Source of the DNA: Neurospora tetrasperma FGSC 2508
Taxonomy: Eukaryota > Ascomycota > Sordariomycetes > Sordariales > Sordariaceae
DNA: 64,000 bases
Direction: 5' to 3'
Assembly: GCF_000213175.1 (NCBI RefSeq)
Contig: NW_009799103.1
Location: 3,437,921 to 3,501,920, forward strand
A program made the translations under genes and the position numbers. The notes beneath the pieces are model-generated. The model was not told where the DNA came from and searched no databases. It was given only the letters and a program-made list of their open reading frames with translations. This document shows positions 22,216 to 34,270 of the stretch, one piece after another. Numbering within the stretch: the first letter of the stretch is position 1; each line of letters opens with the position of its first letter.

Positions 22216-24315
22216 TCAAACCCCATCAAACAACCACCCCAACACCCTCTCCGTCTTGTCCACCTCCTTGAGACTTCCATGTCCCCAACTCCCAAAAGGA
22301 CAAACCACCAACTCACACCCCCCAATCAACCCCGCCGCTTGTTGTGACAGTCCCAAATCAACATACATATCTTGCTTGTAAGCCACCGCTCTCACTTTCA
22401 CTTTCGTCATCCCCTTCTCATCCCCTTCCTCCTCCTCCTTCGCAGAGTTTTGGTTCCGCCGGAGCGAGCAAAAATCATACAAAGCAGGCCAATCGGCCTT
22501 TTGCGCAAGGATATGCGCGGCGCCCAGAAAGGGAGTGAGGGCGGGACCGCCGAGCGGGGAGAGCAGCGGGGTGGGGTGGATGGCTTCGCCTGTGAAGTAG
22601 TACTTCTTTGATGGGATAATAGAAGAGGTAGGGGAAAGCCAGGAAAAGGCGCCCGAGGAATGGGACAAGGCGACGTCGATGGCGGCCCAGTTGGATGGTT
22701 GGCTGGTTTGGGGGCAAGTGGACGAGCAGTAGATGGCTTCGTGAAGGAGGGCGTAGAGCGGGCGGCGGTGGAGGGCGAAGGATTCGAGGTTTGCGTAGAG
22801 GGAGAGGGTTGTCTGGGAGATGGTGTTATCGTGGTTTCTGGAGTATATGGAGTGATCAAGGTCGTAGATGAAGCTGGTTATGAGGCGATGGAGTTTTTGG
22901 TAGGGGATCGGGATCTTGGGTTCGATGAAGCTGGTAGGTGATAAGGGTTCCTCTTCTTCGTCTTCTTCGTCCCCATCCCTACGGATGACAGGCGCTGACC
23001 CGAACGTCCGTCCCAGAGTCATAAATGTCTGGTAAGTCAGATAACACCCTTTTCTCTCTCCATTTTCGCCATAGAGTTCGTACCCTCTGAACGACGCCGG
23101 CTGTCCTTCAACCCCCTTTTGCAACGGTGCCTTATCTCGCAAGTACTCGATGATCGTTCTAACATGCTCTTGGTCTTCCGGGAAGTACTCGTTGAAGTAA
23201 TCCTCGTTTCGCCTGACGATATGGACGTATGTCTTCTCGTATACCTCTCGTGGGGTCTTGCCCAGCGGTGGCATCCCGGCACTGATGTACACTGCTTCTA
23301 GAGATCGAGGGAGAAAGGAGAGGTAAGTGGTGGCGACCCATCCGCCGAAGGACTGGCATATAAGTGTCCACTTGATTTTGGTAGCAAGTTCTTTTTCGAG
23401 ACATAAGCGAATTGCTTCAAGATCGCGAACAATGTTATCTTGTCGAAACTTGGCGAGGTAGTTGGCTTTGTCTTGGTCGGACATGTTCAGCACTTTGGCC
23501 TTGGCGGTCGAATCGAAGAACAAGGGGCTGAGACCCGTTCCTCGGTAGTGGACATAGAGGACTTGGTAGCCTCTGTTGATACAGAACTTGTTCAGCTCGG
23601 GAACCTTGCCGGAAGGGTTTCCGTCTCCGGGACCGCCGCAAAGGTAGAGGATGAAGGGCTTTTGGGGGGATATAGGACTACTTGGGGCATCGGGGGTTGT
23701 TGGGTTAGGGTTGGGAAAGCTGTCTACAAGTTCTGCATGAAGTTGCAAAAACGCATCTTTCTGCGAGATGCCGTGATGATGGTGGTCTAATGGTACTTCA
23801 AATTCCAAAGTCCTGAACGTATGGCCATCGTTGTTGGCTTGACGAGGTTTGATACCGAGGAGTACAGCGGGTTTGATCCCAGCCCATAAACCCTCGGTTG
23901 AAGTTTTCTGACGGCTACCCATATTGACCGAAAGCGGAAGTCTGTTGTCTTTGCGCCTCAGGGGTACAGCTAGTATGTCGTATTCTCGGTAATCGGTGGC
24001 GTGGGTGGGACCCTGGTCCAATCGGTTTCCTTCCGAAAAGGGGTCCTTCGTCGACACTGCCACAGATCGCTTCGGGACCACGGGGGTGGTAACGGTGACT
24101 GGAGTGTAGGGCTGAAGGGTAGGGTAGAGCTTCGGTTTTGCGCACTGTGGGTATAATATGGCTGCTTCTTGAAGCAAAAGAGACAAGTTTTGATAGTCGA
24201 TATCGAAAGTCGTGGGCAGGTCGTGATCTCCTGGCTCTTCGTATCGTTGAACAGCCCACGGAGACATTGTGATATCTTGGGGCTTATGTAGCCCTTCATC
24301 TTTCAAGGTCGCCAT
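22216..24315 (-). CDS. Prolyl aminopeptidase-like alpha/beta hydrolase
   Basis: 699 residues, single exon. It belongs to the S33 proline-iminopeptidase family, which releases N-terminal proline from peptides. Visible elements: oxyanion-hole strand ILYLCGGPG (about 222-230), VHYRGTGLS (about 255-263, matching the family's RGTG), nucleophile Ser322 in CQSFGGW, and a C-terminal Asp/His pair in YKQDMYVD and WGHGSLKEV. The first glycine of the usual GxSxG is replaced by Cys. An N-terminal extension of about 165 residues without recognisable domain makes it longer than typical members, which are under 550 residues. No signal peptide, so intracellular action is expected. Convergent with the DUF1996 gene. 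Confidence 0.88.
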   Translation of the reverse strand: MATLKDEGLHKPQDITMSPWAVQRYEEPGDHDLPTTFDIDYQNLSLLLQEAAILYPQCAKPKLYPTLQPYTPVTVTTPVVPKRSVAVSTKDPFSEGNRLDQGPTHATDYREYDILAVPLRRKDNRLPLSVNMGSRQKTSTEGLWAGIKPAVLLGIKPRQANNDGHTFRTLEFEVPLDHHHHGISQKDAFLQLHAELVDSFPNPNPTTPDAPSSPISPQKPFILYLCGGPGDGNPSGKVPELNKFCINRGYQVLYVHYRGTGLSPLFFDSTAKAKVLNMSDQDKANYLAKFRQDNIVRDLEAIRLCLEKELATKIKWTLICQSFGGWVATTYLSFLPRSLEAVYISAGMPPLGKTPREVYEKTYVHIVRRNEDYFNEYFPEDQEHVRTIIEYLRDKAPLQKGVEGQPASFRGYELYGENGERKGCYLTYQTFMTLGRTFGSAPVIRRDGDEEDEEEEPLSPTSFIEPKIPIPYQKLHRLITSFIYDLDHSIYSRNHDNTISQTTLSLYANLESFALHRRPLYALLHEAIYCSSTCPQTSQPSNWAAIDVALSHSSGAFSWLSPTSSIIPSKKYYFTGEAIHPTPLLSPLGGPALTPFLGAAHILAQKADWPALYDFCSLRRNQNSAKEEEEGDEKGMTKVKVRAVAYKQDMYVDLGLSQQAAGLIGGCELVVCPFGSWGHGSLKEVDKTERVLGWLFDGV

Positions 24316-25999
24316 CGTGAACTCGACAACTGTTGGGTGAACAGATAGCGGGAAGTCAAGGTCGGTTCGTTGGAGATCCTAGGTCTGTCAGGTTGTTCAC
24401 TCGATCCAACTATGAACAATGAAAGACGTTTGAACCGGCAGGATCAATCAAGCCGCCAACGATAGAGTGAACGAGCAAAACTTGGAGGACAACAATGAGA
24501 CACAACGGCAACGAAGTTCTTCCACACGGGAAGGAGACGAGGTTATCAAGTACTAAAAGATGTTGATCACGCTAGTCGGAGTGTGCAAGTCCATCAGTAT
24601 CATTGTCCTATGTCAAGCCACCAACAGGGACAGAGGGATGTGAAGAAAAACAAAGCATCTCGAGCCGTGTTGCATTTATACCGTACAATGCTAGTGTCTA
24701 CTGCATAGGAGATATCAAGCCCCCATCGTCGGCTCTTTGACCACCAACCCAACCAAACCTGCGGTTGCTTCGGTTCTCAATGGCATAACCTGAACCATGA
24801 CGAACAAGGGTTCCATCCATAAGTTCCCTCGGTCTACAAAAGAAGGTGACCGGGAACATGGAAGACAGATAGATGGTGTTCCACCGACATGCACCACGTG
24901 GTTAGACCAAGGCAATAACATCGCAGTTGGCCCGACGCCAAAGCCCGTCCATTCACCCTTGTCAGTCCAAATTCTGTGCGACCCATCACTTTGGATCGCG
25001 TTGGATTTGGCTGCAACCCTGATGGGTACCACACCCGAGGATATGGATGAGGGGGACACTGGGAGATAATGCCCATAATACCACAGTAATTGGAGGCGAG
25101 TTGTTGTTGATCAACAGGAGATAAAAAAGATGAAAAGCCTGTCACGAACGTACGATACACTTTATTCACTTGTCCGGTTGGGCTGTTTAAAACAAAGGAG
25201 ATCTTCAAGTTGGCCTTCGGAGAAAGTCCCAACTCCCCGATCTCACAGTTCACATCTCAAACCACTAGCCCACTGTGATGAGCTTAGATCTCCTACAGTA
25301 CACAAGCTGACTGGACGTCGTCATTTGGACTGACTGTCTTGAACTTTCCAATATTTTTCAAGCCAATAAACCACCCTGGAAACACCCTGAATTCGGCTCG
25401 CCCGCCATTAACCAAACACTGCTCGCCCGCCACTTTCCTACCTTGACCTATCAAACCCCTATCCTCCCATAGCATGTCGTGTAACAACGACCGCCGTGCT
25501 TGTGCTTGGACGCCTCCCCCGAAATATCCGAGCACATGGCTTCCATCGCACATCGAAGCACCGTGCCCATGCAACTCTGCCTGATAACTCTGGGAAATGC
25601 GAACATCTGTGTTCTGCCGGTGTGTTCGCAATGACCCTGTCTTCCGCAGCCCCTGGTTTTGGTGTTTCCTTCCATTATTCCACGCCTCACCGAAAAAGCA
25701 TGACCATCTCCAGAATTTTCCGACCCAACAACCATGGATTTGTTGATGCGCGAGACACATGGGGAGATTGTAGGGTAGTAGTGTGGAAAGACGCCACCCG
25801 CACGGAGAGAAATGCACTGTTTGGTGTGAGATGACGATCTCGGCGGTGTTGTTGTGTGGAAGGATTGTGAAGATGGAGAACGGTATTGGGCTGCAAATGT
25901 GCCTCGGTCTGGAGAGATTGATACCTAAACTCCGCTCCTAGAGAGCAACTGCTCTTTTCTGACCGACGGCCTGACCGACCGACAGACTGACAGACGCGG
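24316..25999. other. Intergenic region, no supported gene
   Basis: Open frames of up to 174 codons occur on the minus strand (25293-25817, 24834-25253). Their translations lack domains and overlap in several frames, so none was called. Parts near 24316-24700 are the likely promoter of the hydrolase gene. Confidence 0.4.
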
Positions 26000-28900
26000 T
26001 CAGCCGTCTCTAGGCGATGTTGAGCCTGATGCACTGCGGATGAGAAAACAGTACGGGTTAGCAACTCGGGCAAAGAAATGGCAAGGCATCCTGAGATGCA
26101 CCGGGGACAGTGTTACCAGATACTCATCACATCCGTTCGACCCAAGTCCGGGGTCACCAAAGTTGATGATTGCCTCTTCCCTCACCTCCATTCCTTGTTC
26201 GCTCTCGTTGCGATCCCAATCATCTGTTTCGAGATCCGCATCTGCCGTCCAATTAACTTCAAATCCCGGACGCACAGCAATTCTTCCATCCTTCTCCGTC
26301 CGCTGGACCGTTCTGCACAAGAGTACCGCCAGATCAACATGTAGCAGCCACTCGTACACTTCCTCTCCAATACGCTTGCCAGGCATTTGTTTACAAAGTT
26401 TGTAAAGCCAGGCCAGCTGGAGCTTCTGCGCCGGAGTCAGATCGGCGGACGGTTCGAACTCCTCCGTGCCAGATACTTGTCTGTTCAGGATGTAATATAC
26501 CGTCCGGTGGATCCCATTCTGCTGGTCGTCGTCGGCGTTTTGGACTCTGTTGCGCCATGTGACGAGTCCGTCGAGAAATTCCTTCTCGTAATCGTTGAGA
26601 ATACTGACTGTGTTCTTGGCCGTATTCTGTTCTGCCATCTTGATTGTGCGGACATGTAGCTGGTAGACTAAAGCGATACGGTAGCCGGAGGTCAGTTGAT
26701 ATGCGTCAACGAAGGCGCCACCGCCGCTCAATCTGCGTGTATTTGGTTATTACACATCAATGAAAAAGCGGATGTTCCGAACACTTACGTAGCAATGAGG
26801 CATGGCTCCGCCTTTGGATCAAAGTAATGGCACCTGTTCTTGCAACTGAACGCAAACTCGCCGCCTTCGTAGTCGAGTCCAGCTAGAATGACCATCAGTC
26901 TACCCGCAAGTTTCTTTTCTTCCTCAGCTTGATATCTGGTGATAGTTTACGCGATTAGTTTTGTCCATGAAGCGAATGTGTCAGATGAGGGAAACGTACA
27001 AGTCGTAGTTTGGAAAAAGACTCTTTTCTCCCCATACCCACATATACTCCAGCTCTGGTGTGAACTTTACTTGGGGTGTCGTCCCAAGAACACCTAAGGC
27101 CTCTTCCGCCAGCCTCTTGATGTACTTGTTCCACTGTCCGCCTTCATCACCGCCTTCATCACTATCATCATCGTTGTCAGAATCATCACCATCGACAACC
27201 GTGATATGGCCTGTGTATGTTGGCGCTTGTTCCTGCTCTGACCCTTGTGCCTTGGAATTTCCTTTCGTGACTTTCTTTTTGGTCTTGGGCTTTGCCTTGG
27301 TCGTCTCGTCTTCCTTCCTCGCACTCATAAAGAAGGTACAGTCGCGTTTGAGGTTGCCAAACTCCCAACCGATCTGCTTCTTGTAAATCTCCCTTGCCAC
27401 ACCGAGGAGCCTTTCGAGTGCTTCTGGGTTATTCTCCAAGTTCCGCGTGTCGAATTTGTGTTCATTCTCTTCTACATCGTAAACCTTGAAGGCCACATGT
27501 TGTATGTCGTCTGGTTGGTCGAGTGTTCTGCAGTAGACAAAGTGCTTTGATGGAATGTTTTGAATCAAGTCCTTGATGGTTTGGTAGATTTCAGCGTTCT
27601 CTGCTTCGTTGGTCGATGCCTGGGTTTCTGTCGTGGTGTCGTTGTTTCCTTCCTCATCGATCCCCGTTCCTTCCTGCTCAGCGTGTTCTTCTGCATCTGC
27701 ACCTGCATCTGCATCCGGAGAATCTCCACCAGCCCCTTCCTCAAGAAACTCCCTCTCTGCACCCTCGTCTTCATTCTCTCTTTCCTCTTTATTTTCTGCC
27801 TCATCATCTGTCCCTTCATTTTCAATTTCTTCTGGCTCGTTCTCCACCTCCACCACCTCCTCTTCCTCCTCCTCTTCCTCCTCCTCTTCCTCCTCTTCCT
27901 CCTCCTCCCCTTCTTCTTTTTCATCCGCTTCTTCATCCTCCCCGTCATGATCAATTGAACTCCCTGAAGACTTCATTTCATCCCGTTCCTCATAGTCCCC
28001 TTCCTCAACATCGGCCCTACCGGCATCAGCCACTTCTTCTTCCCTTTCGCTCTCAGGAATCATATCCGCATCTTCCCCATCCTCTTCCTCCTCCTCCTCC
28101 ACATTTTCCCGACTCTCTTCAAGCTCCACCTCCTCCTGGATTGAGCCATCAGGAGCCTGGCACGCGTTGTTCACATCATGCATAGTAACATTTCCTTCTC
28201 GATCCACGTGGACACTCCCATCATCCATGTCAAAATCATCGATCTCGTCACCCATTTCCTCCTGTTCTTCTTCGTCATCGTCCTCCTCCTCCTCTTCTAT
28301 CGGAACATGTCCGTTATGACCAGTTTGGACACTTCCATCGTCCATGCCCTGATCATCAGCTTCGTGACCGATATCATCCTGTAGGTCATCTTCCTCCCTC
28401 TCCTCCCCCTCCTCCACCATCTCCGACTCCTTAAGCCGCTTTCGCGTTCTGCCTGTTTCTTCCTCTTCCACTTCACCTTCCCCTTCTCTATGCAGCTCCT
28501 TCATTGGACGCTTCCTCCCGGACTTTTCCTGCTCCAACTGCTTCTTCTTTTCTTCGTGTCGCTGCCTTTGACCTTCCTCTTCCCCACCACCCGCATCCTG
28601 CCTCTTTTCAGATTCCAACGAGTTACTCCTCCGTCTAGTCTTACTTGCTTTGGCCATCATCGCTTTGAGATCCATCCCTTCGAACATCGAGCTTTCCTTC
28701 TTTATTTTGGGGTGCTTATCGGGTCTGGTTGCCTTTAGCTTATTTGTTGATTCTTCAGCCACCGGTAATGATGAGTTGGATGTCTCTGCCGCACGAGCGA
28801 CATTCTTTCTAACTGTGTTTTTTCTTGCCTTTCTTGCGGCTGTATCCTTTCTTAGTGAGGTACTTGGGTCTGACTTGGAAAGTACGTCGCTGGGCTTGCT

Positions 28901-29206
28901 GGAAGTAGAAGCCAACGCCGAACTTGCATTGCGGAATTTGAGACCTGGTGAAGCTTGCGCAGTCCTTAATGAATCGGAAGCGGCTTTTGGCGCTTCTTTA
29001 CTAGAGGTAGGCAACTCATCTCGTAGAATGGAAGGAGAAGGTCGTGTTGGTTTGGGGGCGGAGGCTGACTTGGCCGTTGGTTTGGAGACTATCTTGGATG
29101 CCTTTCTGACAATAGGCGTAATGATTGGGTTCTTAGGTTTTTGGGAAGGCGCTGTCGACTTTTGCTGCGCGAGCCGCTGCTGATTGCGTGCCATGGCTGG
29201 AGCCAT
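26000..29206 (-). CDS. Very acidic protein with degenerate 2OG-oxygenase-like domain
   Basis: About 1028 residues in three exons: 29206-27000, 26935-26789 and 26732-26000. Introns of 64 and 56 nt (GTACGT...CACCAG; GTAAGT...CACGCAG) are both phase 2 and give unbroken reading LYQAEEEKKL and CLIATLSGGG. The N-terminal 200 residues are Lys/Ser/Ala-rich. About 200-570 are extremely Glu/Asp-rich with long acidic runs and repeated DDGSVxxxxxG motifs. From about 580 a globular domain begins; around 755-815 it reads YEGGEFAF...LTSGYRIALVYQLH, the GG...TSGYR..L.Y.L signature of fungal prolyl-4-hydroxylase/2OG-Fe(II) oxygenases. I cannot find the expected HxD iron ligand pair before it, so it may be a non-catalytic descendant. 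Nuclear or nucleolar location would suit the charge pattern but is inference. Confidence 0.75.
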
Positions 29207-31118
29207 GGCTTGTGTCTCTGTGGTGCGGTACTTTGAAGGGTAGCTTAGGACCGGAGCTGCTGCCTTTAAGGTGTGAGGATGATATAGTATGCTATGCAGA
29301 AACTTCTCACGGCCACAACATCTTGTTCTTATAGAAATCCGGTCGATACCTCATCTTGCCGCCCTGGTTTAGAGCATTGATCTTGAGACAAGGACAGAAA
29401 AGCGGCAAAATGGACGGATGGTCAACTAGTTTCAGAACGTATCAATGTTCATTGCATTGCCGCCGTTGGGGGCTTCTTTGCATCGTCATCCACTTGAAGA
29501 ATGAGGCTTTTTGCTTCAGGCTTCTGCTGATAATGGCAGGAGCTCTAGTGCCATCTATCACCATCTTGGCTTCAAAGCGCATCAGCTTTGGTGGAGTGTC
29601 GTTCATACGGCTCTTGAGCAAAAGAATCAATATTGTCCCTCAAAGACGACCACCATGTAGATGGTTCCTTGGAGTTCCATGCTGAAAGCCAGACTCAAAG
29701 TGGGTTTCTCTTGAATGAGAGATAATACAATCTCTGGCGCTTCCACCGTCGTCTCAAGAAACATCGACCAACAAAAACCAGCCTCAGGGAATTTCCATTG
29801 CTTGAACTTCCGATATGATTGTTTGAAAATATTGAAATGGTAAGCATGAGCGCAACAGGGCTCAGCTTTCTTATCCTTCAATAGCGACCTTCATGACGCG
29901 AACTCTTACAATGCCAGAATAATCATGATGGACGATGGGTGTTCTTGTAAGATGGCTTTCGATGGCATGAATCCCGCTAATGAGAAGGAACTTGAGGGTA
30001 TTCTAGCCTCATTCAATTTGGAGTTTGGGTATATCTTGGACTTTAGCCAGCCCGCCCGAGTGGAAAAACCTCGTTACCGCATGTCCTTACAAACACTCGG
30101 TAAAACCATGAACTATGCTATGGTTTGAATGGCCCATTAACATTTCACTTTCGCTCTACCTTTTGTGGCAGGTTCTCTCTTTGACTCTTATTTAAATTGC
30201 CCTTTCCTCTGTCGTCTAAGCGTTCCCATCCTAGTCAAAGTGTCTGGTGTCTCGTCTTTGTGTTAATATGGCGATGGTTACGGCCTAGTTGGTGCCACTG
30301 ATCGATCCATCTCGAAAGGGCTCTGGTTCATCTGTTCCGTCCTTTGGGTCTGGGCGTGAAGGCATGTGTAGTAAATATGCATTGTTGCTGGAGGTGGTAT
30401 GTTTGAAGTGGGAAGAGGAAGGAAGGGACATGGCGAATGCCAATGGGGAAAAGTACATGCCTAGGAACTGGTCAAACAAAGGCCGTGGTCATTCTCAACT
30501 TTGTCTAACAATTTTGGTTATGATGGACCTTTGCTCAAAGTACTTTTGTACACAGGCGTACGCAAAGATTTACTTCTGGTGGAATGCATGCGCCTGTGCT
30601 CTGTTAGTTACTGTTATTCACTGGAATTCGCTGGACCAAACCGGGATCAGTGACCTCCGCCGCCAACAACCGGCCGTGCTCATGAATCGACGAGGCCGTG
30701 CTTGTCTTTATTAATCAGATCGAGATCTTGCAGCTGTTGGAATTCATCTCCCATTGACTGTGTAAAAGGATGCTTCGCTCCGACAGGCTGAAGTTTGGTT
30801 GTAAAGGGTGGTACACCTTAAAGTCATCCAAACGCCAATGACATCATCCCGCCGGGCATTAACCGTGTACATGTCACCCCACGATCGACTGACCCCCGTC
30901 CCGTCTTTGTTTGGTTGGATAGAGGTACCATTTGACCAACACCACCATCAGACTTCCCGCTCCCCTGAGGAAACACACCGGCTTTTTCAACCTTTCACGA
31001 CTTTTTCCCACCATCCATTTCAGTTTCCATATTGCCGTCTCGGTGGTATCCAAGTGATTGACCTGCGGGCAGGTCTTATCCCACCCCATCAGCACATCTT
31101 TATCTTGACTCAACCACC
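29207..31118. other. Divergent intergenic region, no gene seen
   Basis: A shared upstream region of two divergent genes. No open frame in it has a recognisable domain. The part just before 31119 is C/A-rich and is probably the leader of the transporter gene. Confidence 0.5.
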
Positions 31119-32984
31119 ATGTCAGACAAATCCATCACCTCGTTGACCTCCCAAGACCGCCGCGAAGCCGAGGCACAGGTTGTCGCCGAACATCTTCCCG
31201 CAGGCTACACGGCCGAATTCGACCCCGAACACAACAGCATAACCACCCAACATGGCTCCGAAGCGACGACACACTCACAGGCCAACAAGGCGGTCTCAGC
31301 CGGCAGCGCCGAGGGGTCCTCCTCTATACGGACGCGCTCGACAACACCAACACCAAATGAAGTAGAGGGCGGCGGCGCCGCCTCCTCCCTCAAACTCCAA
31401 GGAGGTGACATTCACCGCAACATCTTCAAGATCGACGCCTCGGCCAAACTACAACAGCTGCACCGACGAGCCAACACCTTCCACACCCCGCGAGAGTTCG
31501 AGCAAAACTCCGATGTGCCCATGACCGTATCCGACCAGCTTGCCCCCGGCGGCGCTCGCCGCGCCTTTTTACACCAGAAACACGGTGGCCGCGGCGGTAA
31601 CGACTTCCTAGCCGCCCGCATGCCCATCACCCGCAACTTTGTCGAGTTCCTCGACCTCTACGGCAGCTTCGCCGGCGAAGACCTCGCCGACTCAGACGAA
31701 GAAGCCGTCGAAGAGGAAGAAGAGGAGGAAGAAGCCCGCATTGGCGAAACCACGGCTCTCCTCCGCCACCGGCGCCCTTCGATCCGCGTCCCCAAAGCCC
31801 GTCCCCACACGGCCGGCACCACCAAGACCTTCTTCACTTTGATCAAAGCCTTCGTCGGCACCGGCATCATGTTCCTCCCCAAGGCCTTTGCCAACGGCGG
31901 CCTCCTCTTCTCCTCGCTCGCCATGGTCATCGTCTCAGCAGTGACCATGATCGCCTTCCACCTGCTGCTACAATGCACCCACCACCACGGCGGCGGCTAC
32001 GGCGAGATCGGCGCCGCCATCGCCGGCGAGCGCATGCGCACCTTGATCCTGGCCTCCATCACCATTTCGCAACTCGGTTTCGTATGCGCCGGCATCGTCT
32101 TCGTCGCCGAGAACTTGACCTCCTTCCTAACAGCCGTCACGCCCGGCTCCCAAGCCCCTTTATCCTCCGTAGCACTCATCGCCATCCAAGTAGTTTTACT
32201 TGTCCCCCTCGCGTGGATCCGCAACATCTCCAAGCTCGGTCCCGCCGCACTTCTAGCAGACGCCTGCATCCTCATTGGCGTATCATACATTTACCAATTC
32301 GACATCCGCGCTTTAGCAGCGAACGGGATCCACAAGTCCGTAGTCCTCTTCAACCCGGAGCGTTACACACTGATGATCGGCTCCGCCATTTTTACTTTCG
32401 AGGGAATCGGCTTGATCCTACCGATCCAGAGCTCCATGGCCCAGCCGCAGCGCTTCGAGTGGTTGTTGGCTGTGGTGATGGTCATCATCACTCTAGTCTT
32501 CACCTCCGTCGGCGCCCTGTCTTATGCCACCTTTGGCACGGAAACGCAGATTGAAATCATCAACAACTTCCCGCAGGACAGTAAACTCGTTAATACGGTA
32601 CAATTCCTCTACTCGGTTGCTGTCCTGGTAGGTACACCCGTGCAGCTGTTCCCGGCGTTGAGGATCATCGAGAGCAAAGTCTTTGGGCATCGGTCGGGCA
32701 AGAGGAGTCAGAGGACCAAGTGGATCAAGAACATGTTTCGGCTGGGACTTTTGGTGCTTTGTGCAGTGGTGGCGGTGTTGGGAACGGGTAATCTGGATAA
32801 GTTTGTCGCGTTGATCGGGAGCACGGCGTGTGTGCCGCTGGTATATGTGTATCCGGCGTATTTGCACTACAAGGGCGTGGCGACGGCGAGGTGGGCCAAG
32901 GTGGGGGATGTGGCCATGATGGTTTTGGGAGTGGTTTGTATGGTTTATACGACGGCCGTGACGATTTATTACAGTTTCATGTGA
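31119..32984 (+). CDS. Vacuolar amino-acid transporter, AVT3-like
   Basis: 621 residues, single exon. A member of the amino acid/auxin permease (Aa_trans) family; fungal AVT3/AVT4 proteins export amino acids from the vacuole. The first 230 residues are hydrophilic and probably cytosolic, with an acidic run (EEEEEEEARIG). Eleven or so hydrophobic spans follow from TTKTFFTLIKAFVGTGIMFLPKAF (about 235-258), the conserved first helix of this subfamily. Other spans include FEGIGLILPIQSSM and LVGTPVQLFPALRIIE. The protein ends in a span (TTAVTIYYSFM). The long soluble N terminus fits vacuolar AVT3/4 better than plasma-membrane family members. Convergent with the BTB gene, with 163 bp between stops. 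Confidence 0.9.
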   Translation: MSDKSITSLTSQDRREAEAQVVAEHLPAGYTAEFDPEHNSITTQHGSEATTHSQANKAVSAGSAEGSSSIRTRSTTPTPNEVEGGGAASSLKLQGGDIHRNIFKIDASAKLQQLHRRANTFHTPREFEQNSDVPMTVSDQLAPGGARRAFLHQKHGGRGGNDFLAARMPITRNFVEFLDLYGSFAGEDLADSDEEAVEEEEEEEEARIGETTALLRHRRPSIRVPKARPHTAGTTKTFFTLIKAFVGTGIMFLPKAFANGGLLFSSLAMVIVSAVTMIAFHLLLQCTHHHGGGYGEIGAAIAGERMRTLILASITISQLGFVCAGIVFVAENLTSFLTAVTPGSQAPLSSVALIAIQVVLLVPLAWIRNISKLGPAALLADACILIGVSYIYQFDIRALAANGIHKSVVLFNPERYTLMIGSAIFTFEGIGLILPIQSSMAQPQRFEWLLAVVMVIITLVFTSVGALSYATFGTETQIEIINNFPQDSKLVNTVQFLYSVAVLVGTPVQLFPALRIIESKVFGHRSGKRSQRTKWIKNMFRLGLLVLCAVVAVLGTGNLDKFVALIGSTACVPLVYVYPAYLHYKGVATARWAKVGDVAMMVLGVVCMVYTTAVTIYYSFM

Positions 32985-33147
32985 GGTGGTGATGATATTG
33001 GGGGTTTGGCTTGGCTTTTAGGGCGTTCTTATGTGGGAATATGGACGGACGGGTTTGGGAGTTTGGGAGGGAGAGGAAAACATGGGGGAATTTGATCTTT
33101 GACCTTGCGGCGGACTACTCGGTGAGTATAACGAGGGTTCATGTTTA

Positions 33148-34270
33148 TTATGTCATTAACTTCAAGTAAACAAGCGTAGCACAATACATGCTTGATTTTT
33201 CTAGGAAGACTGAGCCGGAAACAAAATGTAGAGCGTCTTCGACCTTCCGCCGCGTAACGATCCACGACCCTGCGCAGCCCTGGATTACCAACCAAAACAT
33301 GCCTTTACGTCCAAGGTATCTGCTTCGCATTATGAGTAACCATATCCACCGCGATTCTCGGTCCTTCTCCACCAAGCTCGTCCACATCTTCAAGTTTTGG
33401 CTCCCATTCACCGAAGTTATCATACAGTCGCAAAAATATGTCCTCGCAAAAGATGCAATGTTCGATCTCATCCCGTCATGTGCGCCTTGTGTTTTCTTCT
33501 CATCATCCCAGAACCGGCGTCCCTGATGGTAGATATACCCAATCACGTCCACCACCTCCCGGTACACCTTTTCTTCTAGGCCAAAACAGCCCTCAAGTGC
33601 AGTAGGACGCCGCATCAGTACCTGAAAGGCGGTCCGTAGGTCTTTGTAAGCTATAGCCTGGAGACATCCAATTTTGTGGAACATGGCGAATGCCCAAATC
33701 TGCGCAATTTGTCGGTACACTGATCCGGGTGTGGGTGGCTGCACAAAGGGACTGCTTTCGTATATCCAATACGAATTCTGGTTCCTTTTCCTGGCATCGG
33801 TGTATCTTTGGTGTTTCTGCAAAATGTCTTGTTCGGGGAACGACATGATGAGTAGCTTGTAATTGCCCATGTATGCATATTGCACGAATAGGTTGAAAAT
33901 GTCTTCGTCGATGAAGGTGCTCCAGTCGACCGGCTTGGCTTTCCCACCTTGACGGCTGGAATTTTGATCATGATGTTTAGAAAGGATGGCATGAAGGGGG
34001 TCGGATAGGCTGGCGATTAGAGATTTGCTGATATGGTATTCGCTTTTAGAGGGCCCGATGAGGAATTTGACGAGATTGGAAGAGCATACGCTTAAGATGG
34101 GAAAGGATAATGTCAACATACAACCTAAATATCTTCGTGCGAGCAGTTTTTTTTTTTTGGAAGAGATTCAAGGATTCGACTTACAGCTGGAGATCCCTAC
34201 TTAGAAGGGCGCAAATTCCAGTATCGAGTGGGCTCCACCAAAGCCGTGGAATGTTCCCATTCCCCGCCAT
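33148..34270 (-). CDS. BTB/POZ-domain protein
   Basis: About 342 residues in two exons: 34270-34185 and 34090-33148. The 94-nt intron (GTAAGT...CATCTTAAG) contains a poly-A tract on the coding strand and restores SRDLQL-VCSSNLVKFLIG. The BTB fold is suggested by VKFLIGPSKSEYHISKSLIASLSDPL (about 34-60) and by DWSTFIDEDIFNLFVQYAYMGNY, the usual W..iDeetF..fv.YaYtGdY stretch of fungal BTB proteins. The remaining two thirds is helical, with no kelch, MATH or zinc-finger partner domain. BTB proteins usually act as adaptors in complexes such as CUL3 ligases; the partner here is unknown. Confidence 0.72.

Noticed and set aside
27565-28185. Long plus-strand and alternative-frame readings over the acidic gene
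   Set aside because: Caused by repetitive GAG/GAA codons that leave other frames open; the minus-strand gene with conserved domain and good introns explains the DNA.
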